Shown piece after piece: positions 25,185 to 33,905 of a DNA stretch of 64,000 nucleotides. The stretch's first letter is position 1; each line of letters starts with the position of its first letter. The translations under genes were made by a program, and so were the position numbers. Origin of the DNA: Streptomyces gobiensis (GTDB taxonomy: Bacteria > Actinomycetota > Actinomycetes > Streptomycetales > Streptomycetaceae); NCBI RefSeq assembly GCF_021216675.1, contig NZ_CP086120.1, positions 5,144,501-5,208,500 on the forward strand, written 5' to 3'. The notes beneath the pieces are model-generated. The model saw nothing but the letters and a program-made list of their open reading frames with translations, was not told where the DNA came from and ran no database searches.

Positions 25185-26164
25185 TGCCTGGCCTCCTTGC
25201 TGAGGAGGTCAGCGAGGGCGCCCGCGACGCTGATACCGACTTTGGACGCGAGCCAGCCCCATTCGCCGCTCTGGTTGGTTTCCAGGAAGATCCACCGCCC
25301 GGAGGTGTCGCGGATGAGGTCCGCCGCGCCGAAGACCAGGCCCAGCCGCTTGTGCAGTTCGACAAGCCGCACTGACACGTCGTCGGGCAGGTCGATGGTG
25401 CGGTAGCTGAGCGCATCGTAGTCCGAGCGCCAGTCGGTGCGGGCGGCTTCTGAGGCCGCGTCGATGGCCACTGTGAAGACGCGGTCGCCGACGACCACGG
25501 CGCGGGCTTCGTGTTCTTTGTCTACCTGCTGCTGGAACAGGTGAGCGGTCCGTCCAAGGGCGGGATCCAGCAGCTCGTCGGCGTCGGTGACGGGTGAGGT
25601 ATAGATTACGCGAATCTGCCCCTCATCCCCGTGCCAGATTCCGGCGAGCGGCTTGTAGACGATAGGTCGCGCGAGTTCCTTGGCCCAGTGATGCGCTCGC
25701 TCGGGCTCATTTGTGATGATCGTCCTCGGGATGTGCAAACCCACTGCCGCCGCAGCGGCCAGCTGGTTCGGCTTGTACTCGCACCGGGCTGCTGCAACTG
25801 GATCGTTGACCCACCGCACCCCGCCGAGAGCTTGCATGACACCGCCGAAGCCACGCCGGGCCTCCCCATAAGCGAAGAGCTGTTCCGGCCGGGACATGCC
25901 CTCAGGCAGCGTGAACTGTGTGGGCCGCCGGTAGTAGACGCTGCCCACATCGGCAAGATTGACAACCTCGCGGTCTGTTTCGACTTCGGTGAGCGCCCCT
26001 GACCACATACCTCCTGTGCTGATCTCGGCAGACATGCTGACCTTCACGGGGAAGTCGGTGGCATCCAGGCGTGCTACGGGAATGCCCCGGAGGGCGAGTT
26101 CGGCCGTGACGCGGCTGGCCGTACGGTCCTCCTCGTCAGTGAGGACCAAGACAGTCTGTGTCAT
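25181..26164 (-). CDS. ATP-grasp ribosomal peptide maturase (graspetide-type)
   Basis: 327 residues. It ligates side-chain carboxylates of a precursor to hydroxyl or amine side chains using ATP. Visible features: an N-terminal Rossmann-like part with VLVLTDEEDRTASRV, YYRRPTQFTLPEG (77-89) typical of the MvdC/MvdD/TgmB group, the ATP lysine region IVYKPLAGIWHGDEG (168-182) and the metal site FLETNQSGEWGW (293-304). It lies 11 bp after the precursor gene and overlaps the methyltransferase start, so all three are one operon. Confidence 0.9.
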   Translation of the reverse strand: MTQTVLVLTDEEDRTASRVTAELALRGIPVARLDATDFPVKVSMSAEISTGGMWSGALTEVETDREVVNLADVGSVYYRRPTQFTLPEGMSRPEQLFAYGEARRGFGGVMQALGGVRWVNDPVAAARCEYKPNQLAAAAAVGLHIPRTIITNEPERAHHWAKELARPIVYKPLAGIWHGDEGQIRVIYTSPVTDADELLDPALGRTAHLFQQQVDKEHEARAVVVGDRVFTVAIDAASEAARTDWRSDYDALSYRTIDLPDDVSVRLVELHKRLGLVFGAADLIRDTSGRWIFLETNQSGEWGWLASKVGISVAGALADLLSKEARQ

Positions 26165-26175
26165 GACAGCCCCCG

Positions 26176-26475
26176 TCAGTCGTCCTGCATCTCTTCCTGG
26201 GTTGGACCGCTGCCATCCGGATGACCCTCACTCGTCTCCTTTGAACCGCCCTCGTGCGCACCGGCAGTCGGCCGGGGAACGGTCAGGAAGCGCAGCCCCC
26301 ACGGCCGCACTTCACTCGGCTGGTCGCCGGTGCTGGACAGGATGTGACGGATGGGGTTGAGCGGGAAAACATCGCCAACGCGCACGAACAGTCCACGCGA
26401 CTCGCCGTCGGGCGAGTGCAGCAAGAGATCCAGTTGTTCATTGGTCGGGGTCACGTCGTTCGTCGGTGTCGCCAT
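26176..26475 (-). CDS. Graspetide precursor peptide (TgmA-like)
   Basis: 99 residues from ATG 26475, the start consistent with a GGAAGAGG-rich leader. The leader carries the conserved RPWGLRFLTVPRP motif (57-69), the recognition element of putative ATP-grasp target RiPPs. The C-terminal 30 residues are Ser/Thr/Glu/Asp-rich (ETSEGHPDG, TQEEMQDD), giving several possible acceptor hydroxyls and donor carboxylates, and HPDG offers an Asp-Gly site suited to aspartimide formation. The preceding 40 residues (with DLLLHSPDGESRGLFVRVGD) form an unusually long N-terminal leader. Confidence 0.8.
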   Translation of the reverse strand: MATPTNDVTPTNEQLDLLLHSPDGESRGLFVRVGDVFPLNPIRHILSSTGDQPSEVRPWGLRFLTVPRPTAGAHEGGSKETSEGHPDGSGPTQEEMQDD

Positions 26476-26931
26476 TACTTCTCGCCTCTTCCTTGTTGAA
26501 GGGTTGTGGAAACGATGCGCGTACCGGTGGCGCCCAACAAGAGCGCATGGCTGGTGCGCCAGCTCTGCCGGATCGGCGCCCTCGACAAAGCTGAATTGGT
26601 GGCCCGCTCCGGACGGTGGGAATGTGAACGAGCCGTCCGCTGCCGGTGCGGGAGTAACGCCCAGTCGACTGCAGGCGCGCTGCTCGACCGAAAGTTCAGG
26701 ATTACGGCGAGGTCCCCGCAACCCCGTCTGAGCCACCCCCAGAGCAGGATGGCCGCTCGCTGAGCCGCAGCATCATGTGGGCCATTGAACTCCGGTGTCC
26801 CGCTGCGGCGGCCGCCTGACCTTGAGGGAGCCCAGCGACCGGTAAAGTTCCCGCTGCGAGACATAGGGGTCCCACCATTCCTCGACACCCGGGGGAGAGG
26901 CCGCTAGCCGTCCGCGCAGGTTCCAGGCTGC
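26476..26931. other. No convincing gene; upstream region of the RiPP operon
   Basis: Overlapping frames on both strands have Arg/Ser-rich translations without good starts. This stretch separates the precursor gene from the upstream cluster of small genes and probably contains the RiPP operon promoter. I see no clear -10/-35 pair or strong dyad. Confidence 0.4.
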
Positions 26932-27327
26932 TCACCACACCGGCCCCCTGTCATGGTGCCGAGCGAGGCCCGATGCGGTGGGGGTGAGCGGGAGGAAAAG
27001 GACGGGCCGTGCCGTCCACTCCAGACCCGCTGGGCCGAGGCATGCGACGAACGTGTACGCCTCGCCCGCTTTGAGCCGCATCGCTGCTTCCCACTGCCCG
27101 TGGTCCAGCCACCGGTATGCCCGCTCGTTGTCTTCGGGGTCGAAGCCGGAGACCAGTTCCCGGACGGACATCCGCATCCATACCAGTGCCCGTACAGCGG
27201 TGTCGGCTTCGTGAGCCCGGGATCGTATGGTCTCTCCGCCGTCCGCCGTCGGTGTCCGGGCAGTGAATTCGCACCACCACCCGCGCCGCAGCAGCGGGGG
27301 CGGCTGGTGCATCAGGATGCGTGACAC
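26932..27327 (-). CDS. Small hypothetical protein, paralogue of next gene upstream
   Basis: 131 residues from GTG 27327 (GAGGGGG upstream); ATG 27312 is an alternative touching the previous stop (TGATG). The segment ALVWMRMSVRELVSGF..RAYRWLDHGQWEAAMRLKAGEAYTF parallels the neighbouring protein's ALVWLAWRAQQIV..RTWL..ALTRLNHGEAYAL. The two are therefore diverged paralogues of a short helical family common in Streptomyces accessory regions. The function is unknown. Confidence 0.6.
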   Translation of the reverse strand: MSRILMHQPPPLLRRGWWCEFTARTPTADGGETIRSRAHEADTAVRALVWMRMSVRELVSGFDPEDNERAYRWLDHGQWEAAMRLKAGEAYTFVACLGPAGLEWTARPVLFLPLTPTASGLARHHDRGPVW

Positions 27328-27674
27328 GGCTCCCCCTCGTCGTCAGATTCTGGGGTCACCGTGAGGACGTAGCAGACCGGGTAATCCGCGATCACAAGCG
27401 CGTATGCCTCGCCGTGGTTCAGGCGTGTCAGGGCTCGGGCGTGCTCATGGCCGTCGCCCAGCCAGGTCCGTACCGAGTGGGCCATGACAGGGGTGAGCTG
27501 GTCCACGATCTGCTGAGCGCGCCACGCCAGCCATACCAGCGCCATGTACGGCGATGTCGCGGGGTGGGAGCCTAGGAGGGCCATCGGGCACGTGCCACAC
27601 GTTGAGTACGCGACGCATTCCGCCCGGTACGTCGGCGCGCCCGGAGGGGGCGTGACTGGCTGAAGGGTCAGCAT
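27312..27674 (-). CDS. Small hypothetical protein with Cys cluster
   Basis: 120 residues. It starts inside the end of the anti-sigma-like ATPase gene (7-bp overlap) and overlaps the downstream paralogue, so translation of the three is coupled. The N-terminus has AECVAYSTCGTCPMALLGS, three cysteines in ten residues that might bind a metal. The C-terminal half carries the NHGEAYALVI motif shared with its paralogue. Function unknown. Confidence 0.6.
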   Translation of the reverse strand: MLTLQPVTPPPGAPTYRAECVAYSTCGTCPMALLGSHPATSPYMALVWLAWRAQQIVDQLTPVMAHSVRTWLGDGHEHARALTRLNHGEAYALVIADYPVCYVLTVTPESDDEGEPCHAS

Positions 27675-28081
27675 CCTGTCTCCGGATCATTTGCTGGCAG
27701 TTTGAGAAGGAACCAGACGGTCTTGCCGACCACTCGCCTCCTGACACCCCAGTCGTCAGCGAGCGCATCGACCAGTTGAAGTCCGTGACCCTGGCCGGGG
27801 CCTGATAGCCGCTTGTGGGGAAGCTTGTCGCTGGCGTCGGAGACTTCCACAAGAAAGTGATCGCGGTTAAGGGTGAATGATGCCGCGATCTCTCTGCCAG
27901 GCGATGATTTTGCGTGCCGGTATGAGTTGGTCATTAGCTCTGTGATCAAGAGCTCAGCCGTTTCGACCAGTTGGGGGTGCCCCCACTCTTCGAGGCGGCT
28001 GCGAACCATCTCGCGAGCGAGGGGGACGCTCCTTCGGTGACGCGTGAACCGCCATTTCGCCTGTCGTAAGGGTGTGTTCAC
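27668..28081 (-). CDS. ATP-binding anti-sigma-factor-like protein (HATPase_c, RsbW type)
   Basis: 137 residues from GTG 28081, preceded by GGAGGG. The GHKL ATPase fold shows the N-box ELLITELMTNSYRHA, the G1-type DASDKLPHKR segment and GHGLQLVDALADDWGVRR. Such short stand-alone proteins are abundant in Streptomyces and are related to RsbW/SpoIIAB serine kinases, but partners are rarely known. First gene of a three-gene coupled unit and divergent from the XRE regulator gene. Confidence 0.85.
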   Translation of the reverse strand: MNTPLRQAKWRFTRHRRSVPLAREMVRSRLEEWGHPQLVETAELLITELMTNSYRHAKSSPGREIAASFTLNRDHFLVEVSDASDKLPHKRLSGPGQGHGLQLVDALADDWGVRRRVVGKTVWFLLKLPANDPETGC

Positions 28082-28294
28082 CTGACATCCCTCCTGTTGC
28101 GTCCCGTTCCGGCACGCCGAGATCGACTGCGCGTGACGGTGTGAGCACCGACCGTGCACTGTGCGGCCAGCATGCTCCTCCTGGTAGGCAAAGTGCAACC
28201 AGGCAACTTGAGTTGATGTATTGATCTTGGACAGCACCCATGCGTCAGTGCAGACTGAGGGCTACGAACCCACCTCTCACACGCGGGATGAGCC

Positions 28295-29161
28295 ATGGCG
28301 CCCCTCAATCGCAACCCGACCGTGAGGCATCGCCGCCTCGCCCGGACGCTGCGCCACCTACGTGAAGCGGCCGAAGTGACCGCAGTCGCTGCGGCCGATC
28401 ACCTCGACTGCTCAGAGTCCAAGATCAGTCGCATTGAGAATGCCCAAATCGGCATCAAGAAGGGTGATCTACTTCTTCTGCTTGATCTATACAAGGTGGA
28501 CTCGGAGCGTACGCGATCGGAGCTGGTGGCCCTCGCGAAGGAGAGCAGCCGTCGCGGCTGGTGGGACCGCCATAGAGGTTCGCTGTCACCTCTGTACGCC
28601 GACTACATCGCACTGGAAGCGGACGCATCAGAGGTCTACAACATCGAAACCACTCTGATTCCAGGGCTATTGCAGACCGAGGACTACGCTCGCGCTGTCG
28701 TTCAGGCCCAACAGCCGAACTCTCCAACGAGTGTCGTCGACATGCTGGCGCAAGTCCGCATGCGACGCCAGGAAGTGCTGGACGGCCCGAACGCATTACA
28801 GCTGTGGGCCATCGTGACGGAGTCTGTGCTACGGCACAACATTGGCTCACGCAAGGTCATGTGCGGGCAGCTCGAACACCTCCTCGCCATGGCTGAGCGC
28901 ACGAACCTCAGTATTCAAGTCCTTCCGGATGAGTCCTTCGCGCACGCGGCACTGGCGACATCGTTTGTCATCCTGAGCTTTCCCGGGCAGGTAGAGAGTG
29001 ATGTCGCATATGCCGACACGCTCCTCAGCACGGTCTACGTTGAAGACCCACCGGAAGTAGCCGAATACTCAAATGTGTTCCGCCATGTCATGTCAGCAGC
29101 ACTCCCACTGCCTGAATCTGTCGCGCTGATAGAGCACGCATTGAACGAGAAGAGACGGTAG
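28295..29161 (+). CDS. XRE-family regulator with DUF5753 domain
   Basis: 288 residues. An N-terminal helix-turn-helix (about 15-70: TLRHLREAAEVTAVAAADHL, then ESKISRIENAQIGIKKGDL) is followed by the DUF5753 ligand/regulatory domain (IETTLIPGLLQTEDYARAV, about 115-133, to the end). One in-frame TTA codon is in NALQLW. It belongs to the Scr1/WhiJ-like class that pairs with small DUF397 proteins, and one follows after 2 bp. It probably represses its own operon until countered by the DUF397 partner. Confidence 0.9.
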   Translation: MAPLNRNPTVRHRRLARTLRHLREAAEVTAVAAADHLDCSESKISRIENAQIGIKKGDLLLLLDLYKVDSERTRSELVALAKESSRRGWWDRHRGSLSPLYADYIALEADASEVYNIETTLIPGLLQTEDYARAVVQAQQPNSPTSVVDMLAQVRMRRQEVLDGPNALQLWAIVTESVLRHNIGSRKVMCGQLEHLLAMAERTNLSIQVLPDESFAHAALATSFVILSFPGQVESDVAYADTLLSTVYVEDPPEVAEYSNVFRHVMSAALPLPESVALIEHALNEKRR

Positions 29162-29163
29162 AA

Positions 29164-29382
29164 ATGGACAGCAAGCAAATAAAGACTGCATCTGCAAGCG
29201 GCCTTGATTGGCGCAAGTCGTCTTACAGCAACGCTCAGTCGAACTGTGTCGAGATCGCCCCGAACCACAACTCTGCCGCCGTACGGGACTCCAAGTACCT
29301 GCATGGTCCTGTCATAGTCTTCCAGGCTGAGACGTGGAGGGGCTTCCTCACAGTCCTAATAGCCGGTGAGTTCCGCCGGTAG
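29164..29382 (+). CDS. DUF397 protein
   Basis: 72 residues, immediately after the XRE-DUF5753 gene. It contains the family core GLDWRKSSYSNAQSNCVEIA followed by AAVRDSKYLHGPVIVFQAET and a WRGFL segment. DUF397 proteins act with their XRE partner, apparently as small antagonists or co-regulators. The 2-bp gap implies coupled translation. Confidence 0.9.
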   Translation: MDSKQIKTASASGLDWRKSSYSNAQSNCVEIAPNHNSAAVRDSKYLHGPVIVFQAETWRGFLTVLIAGEFRR

Positions 29383-29424
29383 AGGTTGCATCGTCATATC
29401 GTTACGTAGGGTAGAGGAGAGCGT

Positions 29425-29638
29425 ATGAGAAAGCTCCATGGTTGCACCGAAGGGAACGTGAAGTGGTTCAAGTCGTCCTACTCCAGCGGAGCCCAAAAAC
29501 TGCCTCGAAACTGCCAAGGCCCCCGGCATGGTCCCGATACGTGACAGCAAGAACCCGCAGGGGCCTGCACTCGCCTTTACCTCCCATGCCTGGTCAGCGT
29601 TCATCGACGGCGTTAAGGCTGGTGAGTACGACGGCTGA
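29425..29638 (+). pseudogene. Second DUF397 gene, broken by a 1-base frameshift
   Basis: ATG 29425 has GAGGAGA upstream. The frame reads VKWFKSSYSSGAQ and is then lost at a run of five A (29495-29499). Dropping one A restores NCLETAKAPGMVPIRDSKNP and a normal C-terminus ending at TGA 29636-29638. So this is either a recently inactivated copy of the preceding DUF397 gene, a sequencing error in the homopolymer, or slippage-dependent expression. Confidence 0.75.
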
Positions 29639-29657
29639 GTGCAGGAAAAGAGAAGAG

Positions 29658-29694
29658 CTGTCCTGTCCACGGCTAATGATCGTGGACAGGACAG
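29658..29694 (+). terminator. Intrinsic terminator after the XRE-DUF397 operon
   Basis: CTGTCCTGTCCACG (29658-29671) and CGTGGACAGGACAG (29681-29694) form a perfect 14-bp stem with a 9-base loop, 19 bp after the last DUF397 stop, followed by a short T-rich GATTTCTGTT. Confidence 0.85.
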
Positions 29695-29728
29695 GATTTC
29701 TGTTACACGCCGTCCAGCCTGTGAAGCT

Positions 29729-29776
29729 GGGTGCGGGTGCGGGTGCGGGTGCGGGTGCGGGTGCGGGTGCGGGTGC
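29729..29776. repeat. Hexanucleotide microsatellite (GGGTGC)8
   Basis: Eight perfect copies of GGGTGC between the terminator and the GNAT remnant, in non-coding DNA. Copy number is likely to vary between strains by slippage. No coding or regulatory role is evident. Confidence 0.95.
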
Positions 29777-29911
29777 GGGCGAGGGGCGAGGGGGAGAGAT
29801 CGGGGCCTGACGGTGCTCGGATAGGAGCGTGACGCTGGCCCCAGCACTACGCGCTCCGACGCTTGTTTGCGCCGGGATCTTCCGCGGTCAGGGATCGACC
29901 TGACCAGGTGG

Positions 29912-30486
29912 TCAGCTCTCCCGGGGTTTCCGGCTGCGCTCCGTGGCCGTCCACTCGTGATCGAGAATTGAGTGAACCACGGAGTCGCGCCATTTCCCGT
30001 CCTTCTTGATGTGCTCGCGGATGTACCCTTCCTCGGTCATCCCTTCAGCTAGCATGGTCTTCTCAGCCGCGACGTTCAGCTCGGATCGCGCCGCCCAGAT
30101 GCGGTGTAGATCTAGGTCCGCGAAGGCGAGAGCAAGTAGCAGGCGCAGCATCTCCCTCCCGTATCCGGCCCCCCAGGTATCGGGGCGCAGCGCGCCGCCG
30201 ATGGTAGCTGCCCGTTGCTGGTGCGGGTCGATGGCCAGGCGGACGAGCCCGATCAGCTTGCCGCCGTCACGTTCAGCTACGGCGAGGGCGTACTCCTCGC
30301 GTGGCGATGCCGTCGCCGAGACCATGGACCGCGCGACGATGCGGCCGACATCGTCGCGCGAGCGCGGCGTGAAACTCAAGTGCTCAGTGGCCTCCGCGCT
30401 GCCGTAGATGGCCAGAACGCCTCCACGTCGTCGATGGTCAGTTCACGCAGTGCCAGGCGAGCGTCGTGACGGGCGACCGGGTACAT
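29912..30486 (-). pseudogene. GNAT-family N-acetyltransferase, frameshifted
   Basis: The 5' part (ATG 30486: LALRELTIDDVEAFWP) and the 3' part (SFTPRSRDDVGRIVARSM to the stop at 29912) lie in different frames. One missing base near 30420 would fuse them through a normal acetyltransferase N-terminus. The 3' part holds the acetyl-CoA site region PDTWGAGYGREMLRLLLALAF and LHRIWAARSELN. The 3' frame could start at TTG 30379, but it would lack the first beta strand and helix of the fold. It is probably inactive, unless the base is a sequencing error. Confidence 0.72.
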
Positions 30487-30508
30487 GTCGGGACTCCATC
30501 CCTGCTGC

Positions 30509-30748
30509 CTAACGCGGCAGCGCGAGCGTCGGGCGGCTGCTGAACGCCGTGATTTCTTCGCGCAGTTCCCGAGCCATGCTGGCATCGCGGACTGGTCCGT
30601 GCATGAGTGACGCTCGTATGCGCTGGACAGAGCGGATGATTCCGGCGTTGTGTTGGCTTGCTGGGAGGTCGAGCACGGGGTGAACGGCCTCGGGGTCACC
30701 TGTGTAGAGACGAGCGAGAGCCAGGTTCGCGGCTGAACCAGCCTTCGA
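30509..30748 (-). pseudogene. C-terminal remnant of an XRE/TPR-type regulator
   Basis: An open stretch of about 79 codons with no start codon, ending at TAG 30509-30511. It reads ANLALARLYTGDPEAVHPVL, then GIIRSVQRIRASL and SMARELREEITAF. This matches the C-terminal TPR-like tail of Streptomyces XRE regulators, where ANLALA..L..GD and V..VR..L...DA..A..L..EI..F are typical. The DNA-binding half is missing; the divergent methyltransferase remnant begins just beyond it. Confidence 0.6.
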
Positions 30749-30764
30749 CTAGGGAAGAGTGGCC

Positions 30765-31897
30765 ATGGAGTGGAAGCAGCACGCGGTACGCCTGGCTGAG
30801 CGTCACGGACGGCGTATCCCGGTCGTATGCCCCCATCTGCGCGACGCCCGGAGGACCACTTCGTACCCCGCTGGTGGGAACGGGACGATGCGGGGTGGGC
30901 CTTGTGTGACGGTGCGTCCGATGAACCGAGGCGGCTGGACACGGCCTACGCGGATACGTCGTTGGTGACTTCGGTTGGTGGGCTGCGCGCCGACCACGCA
31001 CAGGTTGAAGACCGTCCGGCCGGATAGCCCACGTCGTCCAGCACGCTCCCGAGGCTGGTAGTGCGCATGCTGCGCCACGCTCGGCTCTATGAGGGAGCCC
31101 GGGTACTGGATGTGGGTACCGGCTCCGGCTACTCCTCAGCCCTGCTCGCTCGCCGGTTCGGGTCAGCGTCCGTCGCCAGTATCGACGTTGACCCCTACCT
31201 GACCGAGGCGGCGAAGAAGCGCCTGGCAGCTATCGGTCTGCGCCCGCCGATCACGACGTGCGATGCGACAGGGCCGTTGCCTGGTGCGTACGACCGCATT
31301 GTCTCCATGGTGTCCGTCCGGCCGATCCCCGCGTCCTGGCTCGCTGCTCTCAAGCCTGGCGGGCGACTGGTGACCACCATCGCCAGCACATCGCTGATTG
31401 TGACGGCCACCAAAACGGATGACGGCAGCGCGGTCGGGCGGATCGAACGGGACTGGGCTGGATTCATGACAACCCGGTCCGGGAGTGACTACCCACCCAG
31501 CCTCCGCGATCAATTCAACGTGGTCCGTAACCGGGAGGGAGAGGACATCTCCCGGGGCCGGTACCCGGTGCTCAACCTCACGGAAGCCTGGGAGCTGCGC
31601 TCCATGTTCGAAGTCATGGCTCCGGGTGTGGAAGCGCATTACGAAGAACGGGGAAGGATCCGAACGGCTTGGCTGTTGCACAGCGACGGCTCCTGGGCTC
31701 AGGCAAGAGCGCTGTGGATTGACCCTCCGGAAGTCCACCAGGGCGGGCCGCGTCGGCTGTGGGACATCCTCGAACGCATCCGACACCGGCTGAACGCGGA
31801 GGGTGGATTGCCGCTCTACGGCAGCCGCGTCACCATCACGCCGGAAGGCGTGTGCCACCTGCAACGCGGGAACTGGACAGCCACCATCGGACAGTAG
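30765..31897 (+). pseudogene. Decayed PIMT-like methyltransferase gene
   Basis: The start (MEWKQHAVRLAER) has AGGGAAG upstream. The coding frame then changes twice: TDGVSRSYAPICATP is in one frame and HFVPRWWERDDAGW in another. An in-frame TAG at 31025-31027 then interrupts DRPAG/PTSSSTLPRLV. From 31061 the frame is open to the stop and carries the SAM site VLDVGTGSGYSSALLARRFG and SIDVDP. Homologues in Streptomyces resemble the RiPP/FxLD-associated methyltransferases. The open 3' 278 codons could be misannotated as an intact gene. Confidence 0.75.
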
Positions 31898-32675
31898 GCC
31901 GACCGCCCCAGTGCATTGGTGATCCTTAGCGCATGGGCGGGGCTCCGTAGCCGTGCCCATGCCCAGGCGATCATTACCGCCTGGGGCAGGGCAATCACCG
32001 TATGAGCACCGGCACCGGCCAAGAGGCCGCTGTGCCGCGCGCAAAGTTGGCGCAGAGTTCGCGGACAACGGCGGATCAGCACTCCAGTGCCAGGAGCGCA
32101 GCGCAGCAGACCCGGCCTTGAGCCGTGGGGGACCGCTCCTGACCCTCCGGGTAACGGCATGCACATCAGGCAGGCGAGGGCGCATGTCGCTGTGGGGCAA
32201 TGACTCACCAGGCCCCCTGTACGCCCGTGCGACCTTGGGTACTCTTTGTTGTGATGGACGAAGTGACTGGAACCTGCAGCTGATATACGCGGAAAAACCC
32301 GTCAGATGCTCTACCACGTCCTCGAGGAGCACTGTCGTGTCAGCAATTACCGCTTTACTGTGCCTTACGCGTGTAACGCCAAATGGATCAACTTGCTTCA
32401 CTCGTAACGCGGTCACTCAAGTTTCTTCGAGTGCTAATCAGCTCAGGAATGGCTGTTGCCACCGTCGACCGGCGCCGCGGGACTACTCCGGTTCCGTTCC
32501 GTTTGGGCTAGCCGCAGGAGGCTGAGGGGAAGAAGTCTCGGCTGGACTTCACGTCGCCATCTGACTTTCTCTCAGGCTAGCAGAATTCTGTAGGAAGGAG
32601 TGTATAGAGCTTCACCTAGGTGCAGGAACGTTCACTTCACGTCGCGAGACACGTACATGTATGAAGGAGGGCGCG
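31898..32675. other. Non-coding stretch upstream of the terpene synthase
   Basis: No credible gene is seen. Near the left end CCCAGGCG/CGCCTGGG (31962-31969 and 31978-31985) forms an 8-bp stem that may terminate the methyltransferase remnant's transcript. The right part (about 32270-32670) is richer in A+T than its surroundings, as expected of an accessory promoter region. A short frame at 31953-32525 has no plausible start or family. Confidence 0.45.
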
Positions 32676-33821
32676 ATGCCTCAGGACATCGTTCTGGAAA
32701 TTCCGTTCCCGGCGAGGATTAACCCCCACACGGAGGCCGTCCTAGTACGTCACATGGAGTGGCTGAAGGCTGCAGGGTTCCTCAGTAGTGACGAGAACAT
32801 CGAGCGTTATCTGACGTGGAGGCTCGTAGAGCTCGCTGGTCGTTTCTACCCCGACGCGCTTGAGGACGACCTCGTGCTCGGGGCGCAGGGTCAGGCGTTC
32901 TTCTTCTTTTTCGATGACCTCTTCGACAGTCATCTTGGGGAAAGCCCTGCGGCCGCCTATCGTATCTGCTACGAGATGGCTGCTCTAGCCCGGCAAAGCC
33001 CGGACTCGACCTGGATCAAGCCTTCCTTCCCCCTCGCCCGCCTGTGGCTGGACCATTGGTGCCGTGCCCAAGAAGGTATGTCGGCAGCTTGGCGGGAACG
33101 CGCTGCCCGTCACTGGGAAGATTTCTTCCTGAGCTATGTCACAGAGGCGGCGAACCGTAAGAGCGGCGCCCTCCTGGGTACCGACCAGTATCTGAAGCTA
33201 AGGCGCCTAGCGATTGCTACCGAAGGGGTACTAGACACCGCCGAACGATGCGGGCGCTTCGAAGCGCCACCCGAGATCCACCAGAGCATGAGCATTCTGG
33301 AAATCCGGGACATCACCGCAGAGGTTGTTGTCCTCGCCAATGACCTGCACTCACTGGAGAAGGATCAAGTGAACGGGGAACTGAACAATGCCATCCTGTT
33401 GTTGCGCAGTGAACGAAGTTACTCACAGGATGAAGCGGTAAGAGAGGTGCGAGATATGGTCCATAAGCGCATCGCCCGGTTCCAGCAGCTAGGGCATGAG
33501 ATATACAGGCTCTGTGATGACTTCGCTCTGTCAGCTGAGCAACGTGCAGGGACGCGCCGGTTCCTTGAAGTCAACCGTGCATGTATGCGCGGAAACTACG
33601 ACTGGGGCCGGACCACCGACCGCTACAGCAAGGTGGGAATCCAGCACGTCAAACGTTCCCCCCGCATTGAAGACACTGTGGCTCACACAACGGAACGGAG
33701 GCCGGAGAATATCCGACTTCATACCCGACAGGTTGCGCCAGCGGCCGTCGGCTCCAACCCCCGCAGCAGGGGCAGCAGGGTAGGCGGGAATTCCGTAAGT
33801 GGGGCCAAGCCGACTGGCTAA
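32676..33821 (+). CDS. Class I terpene synthase
   Basis: 381 residues from ATG 32676, preceded by GGAGGG; ATG 32661 lies upstream of that site. The metal-binding DDLFD (80-84), the NSE triad NDLHSLEKD (222-230) and the C-terminal RY pair (316-317) are all present and correctly spaced. It cyclises a prenyl diphosphate (C10-C20, most likely farnesyl diphosphate by length) with magnesium. The last 40 residues are a basic Ser/Gly/Arg tail beyond the fold. The product is unknown. It converges on the conservon P450. Confidence 0.93.
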   Translation: MPQDIVLEIPFPARINPHTEAVLVRHMEWLKAAGFLSSDENIERYLTWRLVELAGRFYPDALEDDLVLGAQGQAFFFFFDDLFDSHLGESPAAAYRICYEMAALARQSPDSTWIKPSFPLARLWLDHWCRAQEGMSAAWRERAARHWEDFFLSYVTEAANRKSGALLGTDQYLKLRRLAIATEGVLDTAERCGRFEAPPEIHQSMSILEIRDITAEVVVLANDLHSLEKDQVNGELNNAILLLRSERSYSQDEAVREVRDMVHKRIARFQQLGHEIYRLCDDFALSAEQRAGTRRFLEVNRACMRGNYDWGRTTDRYSKVGIQHVKRSPRIEDTVAHTTERRPENIRLHTRQVAPAAVGSNPRSRGSRVGGNSVSGAKPTG

Positions 33822-33905
33822 CGACTGCTGTGGCGGCCGGGGCCGGAGCCTCCGACCGCCGCTAAGGGACATTTGAAGGAATCCTCAACCCTCGAAGGGG
33901 GATGG

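Noticed and set aside
26475..26888. 137-codon minus-strand frame upstream of the graspetide precursor
   Set aside because: Low-complexity Ser/Arg/Pro translation with no ribosome site; it overlaps the precursor start region only by chance.
31953..32525. 190-codon frame between the methyltransferase remnant and the terpene synthase
   Set aside because: Composition changes along it, with no domain and no plausible start signal.
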